From: Glaciecola sp. UBA1851
GTDB taxonomy: Bacteria; Pseudomonadota; Gammaproteobacteria; Enterobacterales; Alteromonadaceae
Reading direction: 5' to 3'
Length of the DNA: 25,772 nucleotides
Assembly (NCBI GenBank): GCA_002338515.1
Contig: DDIL01000169.1
Coordinates: forward strand, 1,081-26,852
Shown: positions 1 through 7,016 of the stretch, piece by piece
How the letters are laid out: every line of letters starts with the position of its first letter
Numbering within the stretch: the stretch's first letter is position 1
Made by a program: the position numbers and the translations under genes
The notes under the pieces: generated by a model
Told to the model about the DNA's origin: nothing
Databases searched by the model: none
What the model saw: the letters and a program-made list of their open reading frames with translations, nothing else

Positions 1-83
1 GGCTCCTTTTTTTCGCTCTAGATATCAAAAGACTATCTACGACCAAATAATACTAATGCTATCCGAATAGTATGTTCATATTG

Positions 84-450
84 TCAGTAATATATAGGCT
101 TTTTGCAAGCGCTCATAACGACAATCTCTGTTGTGTCTGGATGAATGCGTTCCTTGATACTAGGATGCTTTTCAACTGATTCTATTTTACAGGCACCAAC
201 CACGCTAACATGTTCACCATCAAGCAATAATGTTTCTTTTGCTCTTAATTACATGGGTGTCAAAAGTGCCTTGATTGCTAATTTTTAAGGCTCTGCCTTG
301 CACGCGAGCATGTTGACCTTCTAAATCAGTTGATAATTTCTGTACGGTTTTTTTGAATAATCTATTTAACTGTTTAGTTTGCCTATTTGGAACAAAAATT
401 AGTAAGAGCATTAAAATGACAATGATTGCTATAATTAAGACTGGGTTCAT
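84..450 (-). pseudogene. small membrane-anchored protein gene, apparently frameshifted
   Basis: The first reading frame gives 76 residues from the ATG at 450: a hydrophobic membrane anchor (about residues 4-20, ending IFVPNR), then a basic, soluble stretch. It stops at 220-222. If one base is dropped near 245-250, reading continues without a stop for about 50 codons to a TGA at 84-86, giving a protein of roughly 120 residues. The continuation reads like real protein (for example LLLDGEHVSVVG) and follows naturally from the conserved-looking GRALKISNQGTFDTHVI. The joined pattern (leader helix, then LEGQHARVQG and a later DGEHVSVVG) is faintly like the OB-fold tail of NfeD-type proteins, but I would not name it on that. 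This is either a true +1 frameshift, which would make the gene broken, or a sequencing error. The alternative is that the 76-residue protein is the whole product. Confidence 0.5.
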
Positions 451-551
451 AGTTATTACTTAATTTATTTTGAATTTTTCATTTTATATCTTTTCAGAAA
501 AATTAATCATAATCGAATTAGCGAGCCTGAGCTAATATTCAGGAGAAATGA

Positions 552-1367
552 ATGGATATAAACAAGTTAGAGATAGAAGGGCGCATCAAGTTTTATAGTT
601 ATGACTGGGATGCGTCAATTGACAAGAACAAAAGGAAATTAACCGAAGCAGCCTACACATCTAGGATTAATGACAAACTTAACCTCATAATCATTCATCA
701 ATTAAATAGTAGCACCTTTAAAGTGCAACCTGAAATTAATTATATGAATGAAAAAGCATTAGGTTTTTTTGAAGTTGAAAACCTAAGACCTCAATTTGGT
801 GATTGCTTACAAATACTAGCATTTAGTTGTTTCTCGGGAACTGATGAAAATTTTAATTATTTCATCAAGGCCATGAAAATTATTTCTGAATATGAGACTG
901 AGCATGCAAGTCAACGAGATTATCAATACTACAAATGTCTGTGCAAAATTTGGGAAGGCGAGATGGATATAGCTTTGGAAATCTTAAACAACAATGTGTC
1001 TCAAAAAGGGAATAAAAAGTTTTATCTCCCATCTTCAGAGGCCGCCATTAGATCCATGCTAGATAAAAACGAGGACTTGTTTATTGAATTAATTGAAAAT
1101 ATGCGAGATGAGCATGCGAAAAAGCATAAGAATATTCGCTTTCTTAACCAAAGTTTTGCCATGGGAGTGGTTGCATATCCTGCTATGGCATTATTGAAAG
1201 TGTCTGAAAAATACTTCTGTAAAGATATTGCGGAAAAGATTTCACCTAAACAGCATACTTTTAAATTTCTACCTCGTTTTATTGATGACGTTGACTTAGA
1301 TGCCAGAGGTGAATTCACGATTGACCATATGTTTCCACTTAAATTTTGGCCTTGTAATCAATGCTAA
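552..1367 (+). CDS. helical protein of unknown function, possibly Imm49-like immunity protein
   Basis: A 271-residue soluble protein with no signal peptide or membrane segment. The start is supported by a strong ribosome binding site (AGGAGA) 7 bases before the ATG. The sequence is mostly alpha-helical. Residues about 130-150 (KCLCKIWEGEMDIALEILNN) look like a TPR-like helix pair. Residues about 168-190 (MLDKNEDLFIELIENMRDEH followed by AKKHK) resemble the region of Imm49 immunity proteins where a helix ending in His-Lys precedes the last helices and a C-terminal LP motif; here LP is followed by RFIDDVD. This family call is from memory of the pattern only and is tentative. Imm49 proteins neutralise polymorphic or type VI-delivered toxins, usually beside the toxin, but no toxin gene is visible here. 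If the call is right, this is an orphan immunity gene in an AT-rich accessory stretch. Confidence 0.6.
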   Translation: MDINKLEIEGRIKFYSYDWDASIDKNKRKLTEAAYTSRINDKLNLIIIHQLNSSTFKVQPEINYMNEKALGFFEVENLRPQFGDCLQILAFSCFSGTDENFNYFIKAMKIISEYETEHASQRDYQYYKCLCKIWEGEMDIALEILNNNVSQKGNKKFYLPSSEAAIRSMLDKNEDLFIELIENMRDEHAKKHKNIRFLNQSFAMGVVAYPAMALLKVSEKYFCKDIAEKISPKQHTFKFLPRFIDDVDLDARGEFTIDHMFPLKFWPCNQC

Positions 1368-1423
1368 CGCATTTACACCGTTCTCCTAGCTTTGTTTAAC
1401 GGCTTGTTGTTTCCAAAAGAAAC

Positions 1424-1429
1424 TATAAT
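1424..1429 (+). promoter_or_regulatory. candidate -10 element (TATAAT)
   Basis: A perfect TATAAT lies about 35 bases upstream of the ATG at 1464. No convincing -35 hexamer sits 16-18 bases upstream; the best at that spacing is GGCTTG. It is a weak prediction for the promoter of the small secreted protein. Confidence 0.3.
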
Positions 1430-1463
1430 ATATGGAACAAAGGTCTCTTTTAAAGGAATAAAA

Positions 1464-2078
1464 ATGTATCAGTACATTTTCGTTATGTTAACGTTGATTT
1501 GTGTAAGCACTATGGCAGTTTCTAATGTGACTAATACGCCATCTACCACCTACATTTTGCAAGTTTCAAGCAATCTAAACTGCGACTCACTTGAGATAGA
1601 GTTAACTTCGCAAACAAATGGTAAATCTAATCTTCTTAAATTTAATTCAAATGCTTTCTCTGAGGTGGCGCTAACTGAGGGTGTATATATTTTTGGAGGT
1701 GTGTTTTGTCAAATGGAGGGGGAAATTGAAACTTTCGAAATACTTGAAGGAAAAATCGCACCAATTAACCTAAAAGCTGATGCAGCCTATTATGGCGGAT
1801 TGCTAATTTTCCAAGAATCAGAAGTTATTAACACGCATGATGTGCCTGATGTCTTAACACAGTGTTCAGATATGAGAAGTGCGGCTCGCAGTGACCAGCA
1901 TCGTGACTCGACTAGCGGAAATGAATGTCGCGATGGCACAGGCGTAAATACATCCGCCCCTATAACAAGACAAATAGAAGCGTTTGCTCCAATTGCATCG
2001 GATAGAGAACTAGAGGCTGTTCGAAAAGCATTAGAAAAAAATACTGAGCAACTGCTATACATTCCCCTAAAGGTATAA
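1464..2078 (+). CDS. small secreted protein of unknown function
   Basis: I place the start at the ATG at 1464, because AAAGGA lies 6 bases upstream and the resulting protein begins with a good signal peptide (MYQYIFVMLTLICVSTMAVS). The frame is open upstream to 1392, but starting there would bury the signal. The product is 204 residues, about 185 after cleavage. The mature part begins with a beta-rich region containing two early cysteines (NCDSLE and GGVFCQMEGE) that could form a disulfide. A second pair (TQCSDMRSA and NECRDGTG) lies in a polar, low-complexity linker, followed by a charged helix near the C-terminus (SDRELEAVRKALEKNTEQ). I do not recognise a family. It is likely periplasmic or exported. 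It lies about 100 bases after the putative immunity gene on the same strand, with a candidate -10 box of its own, so it is probably transcribed separately. Confidence 0.65.
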   Translation: MYQYIFVMLTLICVSTMAVSNVTNTPSTTYILQVSSNLNCDSLEIELTSQTNGKSNLLKFNSNAFSEVALTEGVYIFGGVFCQMEGEIETFEILEGKIAPINLKADAAYYGGLLIFQESEVINTHDVPDVLTQCSDMRSAARSDQHRDSTSGNECRDGTGVNTSAPITRQIEAFAPIASDRELEAVRKALEKNTEQLLYIPLKV

Positions 2079-2108
2079 AAATGTCCGAGTATTGGGTTTT
2101 AGGCATTT

Positions 2109-2124
2109 TATTACTATAGTAATA
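2109..2124. repeat. 16-bp perfect palindrome
   Basis: TATTACTATAGTAATA is self-complementary over all 16 bases. It lies in the gap between the secreted-protein gene and the gene at 2264. It is AT-rich, so chance is possible; it could be an operator half-site pair. Confidence 0.4.
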
Positions 2125-2197
2125 GTAAGAACTTCACAACTTGCCTATAGCTAACCAAGCCACAACCTCCATCGCCTCATTAATGCTATTCTAAAAG

Positions 2198-2232
2198 CTG
2201 TTTTTACACTAAACTAACAAGCATAAAAACAG
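2198..2232 (+). other. hairpin-forming inverted repeat before the 162-residue gene
   Basis: CTGTTTTTA (2198-2206) pairs perfectly with TAAAAACAG (2224-2232) across a 17-base loop, and AGC/GCT can extend the stem with one bulge. It ends about 30 bases before the ATG at 2264, so it would be in the leader of that transcript or mark the end of the upstream one. There is no T-tract after the stem, so it is not a standard intrinsic terminator. Confidence 0.35.
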
Positions 2233-2263
2233 GCTGCGCGACAAAAAGAGAGCTGTAATTGTT

Positions 2264-2752
2264 ATGATTAGAATGTCTAATAGGGCATGGAATAATGTTC
2301 TAATTTTTACCGTCATTGGTTTAATTTTAATATTCAATTTAGATAAATTTCGTGAGAATGACCAAACTACGCGCAAAGTAGTGAATGACGGCGAGTATAT
2401 TTTGAGTATGCAAATAAATGAGGTTGAATTAGAGCGAGCAGGGCAAACGTGGCGCATTGATCCTAATGGTGTACAACCAAGCCAGCAGCCTAGCGCGCAG
2501 CAGTTGCAAACTATTATCAATGCTTGGCAACAAGCATACATTACCCCGGCAGGTATTGAGTACGATACTAATCTATTTTCCAATCCAAATTCATTGGTAG
2601 TACTTTATTTGGCAGGGCAGAGCAAGCCCATTGTGGTGGCGTTAAATATCGTGCAAGAGCAATTATTCTTCGTGATAGACCAGCAAGTGTTTATATTGAA
2701 TTCTCCAAGTATTCAGCAATTACTCGAACCCATTGTTCAAGTGAAACAATAA
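2264..2752 (+). CDS. membrane-anchored protein of unknown function upstream of mutM
   Basis: 162 residues. One N-terminal transmembrane helix (about residues 10-25, VLIFTVIGLILIFNL) is followed by a soluble domain of about 135 residues that should face the periplasm. The soluble part looks like alternating strands and short helices, with a proline/glutamine-rich linker (NGVQPSQQPSAQQ) in the middle. I do not recognise a domain. The start is either the ATG at 2264 or the one at 2273; neither has a strong ribosome binding site. The gene ends 31 bases before mutM on the same strand, so the two are probably co-transcribed, but nothing in the protein itself points to DNA repair. Confidence 0.75.
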   Translation: MIRMSNRAWNNVLIFTVIGLILIFNLDKFRENDQTTRKVVNDGEYILSMQINEVELERAGQTWRIDPNGVQPSQQPSAQQLQTIINAWQQAYITPAGIEYDTNLFSNPNSLVVLYLAGQSKPIVVALNIVQEQLFFVIDQQVFILNSPSIQQLLEPIVQVKQ

Positions 2753-2783
2753 CTCATAAAAATTATAATATTAGGAAGCAACT

Positions 2784-3599
2784 ATGCCTGAATTGCCTGA
2801 GGTAGAAGTCACTCGATTAGGTATTTCTCCTTTTCTAATTGGACAAACTATTAAAAAAGTATTGGTACATCAACCTCAACTAAGGTGGTTAGTGCCTGAT
2901 AATGTTCACTTAACAGAAGGGCTTAAAATTGACCATGTGAGTCGCCGAGCAAAGTATCTCTTCATTCATACCAAAGCAGGTGACATGGTACTGCATCTAG
3001 GCATGTCAGGGAAAATGCGTGTAGTGGATGAGGCATTGCCACGCGAGAAGCACGATCATATAGAAATAACCTTATCAAGCGGTAAAAAACTAATATTCAA
3101 TGATGCCCGTCGATTTGGGAGTTGTTTATGGCAAGACAAGCATGATCATGAGCCACTTAAAATACTGGGCAACCTTGGGCCAGAGCCACTAACTGATGAT
3201 TTTGATGGCAATAGATTATTTGAACTCAGCAGGGGCAGAGCCGTGCCGGTAAAATCGTTTATTATGGATAATGCCGTGGTGGTTGGCGTAGGGAATATTT
3301 ATGCTAATGAAAGTTTATTTAAATCAGGCATTGATCCTAGGCGAGCTGCTGGACGCGTTGCCAAGAAACGATACTTGTTGTTAGCCAGCAACATTAAAAT
3401 AGTATTGGCAAAAGCCATTGAGCAGGGCGGCACAACGTTAAGAGATTTCGCGCAAGCTGATGGCAACCCAGGGTATTTTGCTCAGCACTTGCATGTGTAT
3501 GGCAGAGCTGGTGAAGAGTGCGATACTTGCCAAAGTATAATTAAATCAAAAACTATTGGGCAAAGGAATACATTCCTTTGTACGGTATGTCAGCGCTAA
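2784..3599 (+). CDS. mutM: formamidopyrimidine-DNA glycosylase
   Basis: A 271-residue bifunctional glycosylase/AP lyase that removes 8-oxoguanine and formamidopyrimidines from oxidised DNA (base-excision repair). The N-terminus MPELPEVE carries the catalytic Pro2 and Glu3. Lys57 in SRRAKYLFIH matches the conserved catalytic-domain lysine. The helix-two-turn-helix region includes VGVGNIYANE (about residues 170-179). The C-terminal zinc finger is complete, with the cysteine pairs CDTC and CTVC and the final QR typical of the family. The start has AGGAAG 5 bases upstream. Length matches E. coli Fpg (269). It follows the 162-residue membrane protein gene and converges on coaD with a single base between stop codons, a mutM-coaD adjacency also known from other gammaproteobacteria. 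Confidence 0.97.
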   Translation: MPELPEVEVTRLGISPFLIGQTIKKVLVHQPQLRWLVPDNVHLTEGLKIDHVSRRAKYLFIHTKAGDMVLHLGMSGKMRVVDEALPREKHDHIEITLSSGKKLIFNDARRFGSCLWQDKHDHEPLKILGNLGPEPLTDDFDGNRLFELSRGRAVPVKSFIMDNAVVVGVGNIYANESLFKSGIDPRRAAGRVAKKRYLLLASNIKIVLAKAIEQGGTTLRDFAQADGNPGYFAQHLHVYGRAGEECDTCQSIIKSKTIGQRNTFLCTVCQR

Positions 3600-3600
3600 C

Positions 3601-4089
3601 TTACGTGCTATGTAAGCGTTGCTTTAATGCATCATGAACAATGGGATGGCAAAACTGAGCTACGTCGCCTTTATGCAATGCCACTTCTTTCACGAGTGTA
3701 GACGATATAAACGAATTTTCTTCAGAGGGAGTCAAGAACACACTTTCTAAATCAGGGTTTAACCGTCTATTCATATTCGCTAATTGAAATTCATATTCAA
3801 AATCACTTACGGCCCTTAAGCCTCGAATTAAAATATCGGCGTCATTATCTCTTGCGAAATTAGCTAAAAGGCCTGTGAATCCTGTTACTTTTACGTTTTC
3901 TAAGTGGGCACATACTTGGGTAATCAATTCAACACGCTCTTGTAAACTAAATAATGGCTGTTTACTAGGGTTTGAAGCAATGGCAACAATAACCTCGCTG
4001 AACATATTAGAAGCACGTTGGATTAAATCGGCATGTCCATTCGTGATGGGATCGAACGTACCAGGATAAATCGCGCGATGCTGTGCCAT
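3601..4089 (-). CDS. coaD: phosphopantetheine adenylyltransferase
   Basis: A 162-residue cytoplasmic enzyme that transfers AMP from ATP to 4'-phosphopantetheine, the penultimate step of coenzyme A synthesis. The nucleotidyltransferase signature is intact: GTFDPITNGH at residues 10-19 with the two ATP-contacting positions Thr11 and His19, RGLRAVSDFEYE (about 89-100), and ISSTLVKE at 128-135. The sequence runs in parallel with E. coli CoaD along its whole length. AGGAAG lies 8 bases before the ATG. The gene is read towards mutM and shares no terminator space with it. The 185-base gap upstream separates it from the divergent wzi-like gene. Confidence 0.97.
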   Translation of the reverse strand: MAQHRAIYPGTFDPITNGHADLIQRASNMFSEVIVAIASNPSKQPLFSLQERVELITQVCAHLENVKVTGFTGLLANFARDNDADILIRGLRAVSDFEYEFQLANMNRRLNPDLESVFLTPSEENSFISSTLVKEVALHKGDVAQFCHPIVHDALKQRLHST

Positions 4090-4274
4090 ATTAAACTTCC
4101 TATTTTGTGTGTGTTTGTAAACTATATTGAGAATACGTTAGCTAGTGTGTCACTTTAGCCAATTACCATCCCCATACGCAAACATTTATTAAATTTAATC
4201 GTGTAAAGCACTACCAAATTCCTATATTATTGGCTCACATGAACACCACACTTTTCCATTTAAAAGGCTATTGA

Positions 4275-5744
4275 GTGAAAGTATTGCGAAATTCACTTGC
4301 TTGCGTAGCGTGTTGCTTCTTGGCTCTTGCCAGTTTTAGCATCTTCGCTTCTGCCTATGTAGGTACCCAAGACAAACAACTTCACTACGACTTACAAACC
4401 TTAGCAGAATGGGGCTATTTAGACGCTGCGGTGACAACTTATCCCGTCCCATGGAAAGGCGTTGCTGTTTCACTTCGGTCTATTTCACCTGAGGCTATGC
4501 CTTTTCGGCCTCAACAAGCTTATTTAAGATTAAAGCACTATCTTGACTTGAATAGCCGTATGCAAGCTAGACAATTTTTCACGCTTGAGGGCGCAACAGA
4601 CGATGTTCGCTTCAGAAGTTTTGACGAAGGGGTAGAACAAACAGGTAAATTCACTTCAACCAGTGAATTTTATACTGGTAGGTTGTCTGGGCAATTAAGT
4701 GTTAATTATGAAAAAGGGGGAGAGTATAATTTCGATCGCTCTTTTGTTGCTTATCAGTTTGGTGATTGGAATTTACGGTTGGGCTCAATAGACCAGTGGT
4801 GGGGGCCTGCTCAGTCTTCTAGTTTGATCATGAGTAACAATACACGCCCTGTAAAAGCCATCGCATTATCTCGCTCCACTAACACTCGTTCACAATCAAA
4901 ATGGTTAAGTTGGCTAGGCCCATGGTATTTCACTACGCAAATGGGTCAAATGGAGAGCCAACGCACCGTACCTAACGTTAAATTATTTATGAACAGATTT
5001 AATGCTAGGCCATTTAAAGGCTTTGAAATAGGATTATCTTGGGCCGCCATGTGGTCAGGCGATGGCCAAAATGAAGGGTTCAAGGAGTTTGCAGAGCTAA
5101 TAACATTCAAAGCGATTTGTGCTCAAGATGACGGCGTTTGTGGCGAAGGCGAATTATCAAAACGCGGTAATCATATAGCAGGTATAGATTTAAGTTACAG
5201 CACGATGTTATTCAACCGGCCTTTCACATTCTACGCGCAACGTGTGGGCGAAGATTCAGTTGATGGTTATAAAATAACGGATAACGCCAATCTATTTGGT
5301 TTATCAACTTATATTTATAATGCGAAGGTATTTATAGAAACCAGTGATACCAATATTGCTTGTGGTGAAAATGAAAACGCATTCAATTGTTATTACGAGC
5401 ACAACAAATATTTAGATGGCTACAGAATGTATGGGCGAACACTAGGCAGTACCTTTGATAGTGATGCTAAACAACTCACCTTAGGCGCAAATTTAAGATT
5501 TAGTAGCGGTGATATTATGGAGCTGTATATTCGTAGCGCCGAGTTAAACAAAGACGGCACAAGGTCTTCTCCTATGCTAACAAAAGCGAATACCGAAGAC
5601 TTGCTTGAACTGTCAGGTTTTTATCAAAAACCAATAGGTGATTGGTTACTTAAAGCCGGTGGTAGTGTCTCTAGCCGTAAGTTTGAAGAAATTGAAGATG
5701 AAGTAGATGCGCTTTTGTATTTAAAAGCGCAATATGCTTTCTAA
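4275..5744 (+). CDS. Wzi-like capsule assembly outer-membrane protein
   Basis: 489 residues beginning at a GTG codon; AAAAGG lies 7 bases upstream and no ATG gives the signal peptide. Residues 1-27 form a signal peptide (ALASFSIFASA, cleavage before YVG). The start of the mature part (QLHYDLQTLAEWGYLDAAVTTYPVPW) has the N-terminal pattern of the Caps_assemb_Wzi family: a short helix, then W/P-rich entry into a beta-barrel. The rest is a series of amphipathic strands ending in a C-terminal aromatic (LYLKAQYAF), as expected for outer-membrane insertion. In E. coli Wzi anchors capsular polysaccharide to the cell surface; in marine bacteria members of this family also occur away from capsule loci. 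No capsule operon is adjacent here, so the substrate is unknown. Confidence 0.85.
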   Translation: MKVLRNSLACVACCFLALASFSIFASAYVGTQDKQLHYDLQTLAEWGYLDAAVTTYPVPWKGVAVSLRSISPEAMPFRPQQAYLRLKHYLDLNSRMQARQFFTLEGATDDVRFRSFDEGVEQTGKFTSTSEFYTGRLSGQLSVNYEKGGEYNFDRSFVAYQFGDWNLRLGSIDQWWGPAQSSSLIMSNNTRPVKAIALSRSTNTRSQSKWLSWLGPWYFTTQMGQMESQRTVPNVKLFMNRFNARPFKGFEIGLSWAAMWSGDGQNEGFKEFAELITFKAICAQDDGVCGEGELSKRGNHIAGIDLSYSTMLFNRPFTFYAQRVGEDSVDGYKITDNANLFGLSTYIYNAKVFIETSDTNIACGENENAFNCYYEHNKYLDGYRMYGRTLGSTFDSDAKQLTLGANLRFSSGDIMELYIRSAELNKDGTRSSPMLTKANTEDLLELSGFYQKPIGDWLLKAGGSVSSRKFEEIEDEVDALLYLKAQYAF

Positions 5745-5776
5745 TTCGAGCTTAATTTCAACGTTAAATCTGAATA

Positions 5777-5792
5777 AATAGATATATCTATT
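5777..5792. repeat. 16-bp perfect palindrome upstream of the FIST gene
   Basis: AATAGATATATCTATT is self-complementary and lies about 75 bases before the FIST start codon. A second, looser inverted repeat follows (ATAAGT at 5795-5800 and ACTTAT at 5815-5820, enclosing two TCGA tetramers). The arrangement could be an operator for the signalling operon; no regulator is known to match it. Confidence 0.35.
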
Positions 5793-5867
5793 GAATAAGT
5801 CGAGATAGTCGATAACTTATCAATATTCTGGCCAAAAAGCATACAATTGCTTATAAGATAATATCAA

Positions 5868-7016
5868 ATGCAGACAAAATTTAGTGTTTTTCAAGATACA
5901 TGGAACCATAAACTAGATGGCTCTTTAGATTCACCAAATACCCTCGTTATTATCTTTGGTCCATCCAAGCTGGATGATGTCGCAAAAGGTTTAGACGATG
6001 TTATTCAAGCCTTTCCACAATCACTGATTATGGGTGCTTCAAGTGCTGGAGAGATTTTACATGATGAGCTGATTGAAAACTCTTTAGTGGTTTCTGTTGT
6101 TAAATTCGAAGATACAAATTTAACGCTTACTCAGCACGCTATCACCGATACTAAAGACTCGTTTGATGGCGGAATGAGCATTGCTGAAGAGTTATTTACT
6201 CCAGAACTGAAAGCCATATTTGTTTTGTCAGATGGTCTTAACGTCAATGGCTCTCAGTTTACTAAGGGTATTAATTCGGTTTTGCCGTCAAATATCCCCG
6301 TAACCGGAGGTTTAGCAGCAGATGATGACAGGTTTGAAAAGACTTGGGTTATCGTAGATGGAAAACCCGCTCAAGGCTACATAACTGCTTTAGGATTATA
6401 TGGTGATCGAATTCAAATAAAGCATGGTTCAAAAGGTGGGTGGGATAAACTTGGCGTTTCAAGAGAAGTCACTAAGTCTTCCGCTAACATACTTTATGAA
6501 CTGGATAATCAACCTGCCTTAGAAATATATAAAAAGTATCTAGGTTCACAAGCTGAAGGTTTACCTGGTACCGGTTTATTATTTCCACTTTCGCTCGAGG
6601 AAAAAGGCTCAAAAAATGAAGCGAAGGTGCGCACTATATTAGCGGTAAATGAGCAAGACCAATCTATAACTTTTGCAGGCGATATTCCGTTAGGAAGTAG
6701 CGTGACACTTATGAAAGCAAATTATGATAGGTTAGTTGATGGAGCGGAAAATGCAGCAAAGGAAATGCTATTAAACGATTATAAAGATGAGAATAGTCTG
6801 TGTATAGCAATAAGCTGCGTAGGCAGAAGGCTGGTACTGAAACAACGAATTGAAGAAGAATTAGAGGCCACATTAGACGTGCTTCCAAAAAATGTGAAAC
6901 AAGTCGGCTTTTATTCGTATGGCGAAATATCACCCCTAGCATCAGGTAAGTGTGATCTTCAAAATCAAACCATGACGTTAACGCTTCTGTGGGAAAGCAA
7001 TGCATCGCCTACTTAA
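5868..7016 (+). CDS. FIST-domain sensor protein
   Basis: A 382-residue soluble protein with the two-part FIST architecture: FIST_N (about residues 25-215; GASSAGEI, VTGGLAADD) and FIST_C (about 215-375, ending in GFYSYGEISPLASG, a hallmark of the family). There is no signal peptide or membrane segment. FIST domains are predicted small-ligand sensors. One characterised branch, NosP, binds heme and nitric oxide and is encoded beside histidine kinases or c-di-GMP enzymes. Four histidines are present (H14, H65, H90, H186); H186 in IKHGSKGGW is in the conserved turn and is the one to test as a ligand, which is inference. The stop codon lies inside the next gene: 17 bases overlap, so translation is probably coupled and the partner is almost certainly the c-di-GMP enzyme downstream. 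Confidence 0.9.
   Translation: MQTKFSVFQDTWNHKLDGSLDSPNTLVIIFGPSKLDDVAKGLDDVIQAFPQSLIMGASSAGEILHDELIENSLVVSVVKFEDTNLTLTQHAITDTKDSFDGGMSIAEELFTPELKAIFVLSDGLNVNGSQFTKGINSVLPSNIPVTGGLAADDDRFEKTWVIVDGKPAQGYITALGLYGDRIQIKHGSKGGWDKLGVSREVTKSSANILYELDNQPALEIYKKYLGSQAEGLPGTGLLFPLSLEEKGSKNEAKVRTILAVNEQDQSITFAGDIPLGSSVTLMKANYDRLVDGAENAAKEMLLNDYKDENSLCIAISCVGRRLVLKQRIEEELEATLDVLPKNVKQVGFYSYGEISPLASGKCDLQNQTMTLTLLWESNASPT

Noticed and set aside
1..83. A gene end or repeat at the left edge
   Set aside because: No open frame of useful length, no clear repeat and no recognisable RNA; nothing can be supported from 83 bases at the boundary.
128..134. Programmed frameshifting as the explanation for the broken gene at the left edge
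   Set aside because: No classical slippery heptamer followed by a stable hairpin is evident near 245-250; an indel or read error is simpler.
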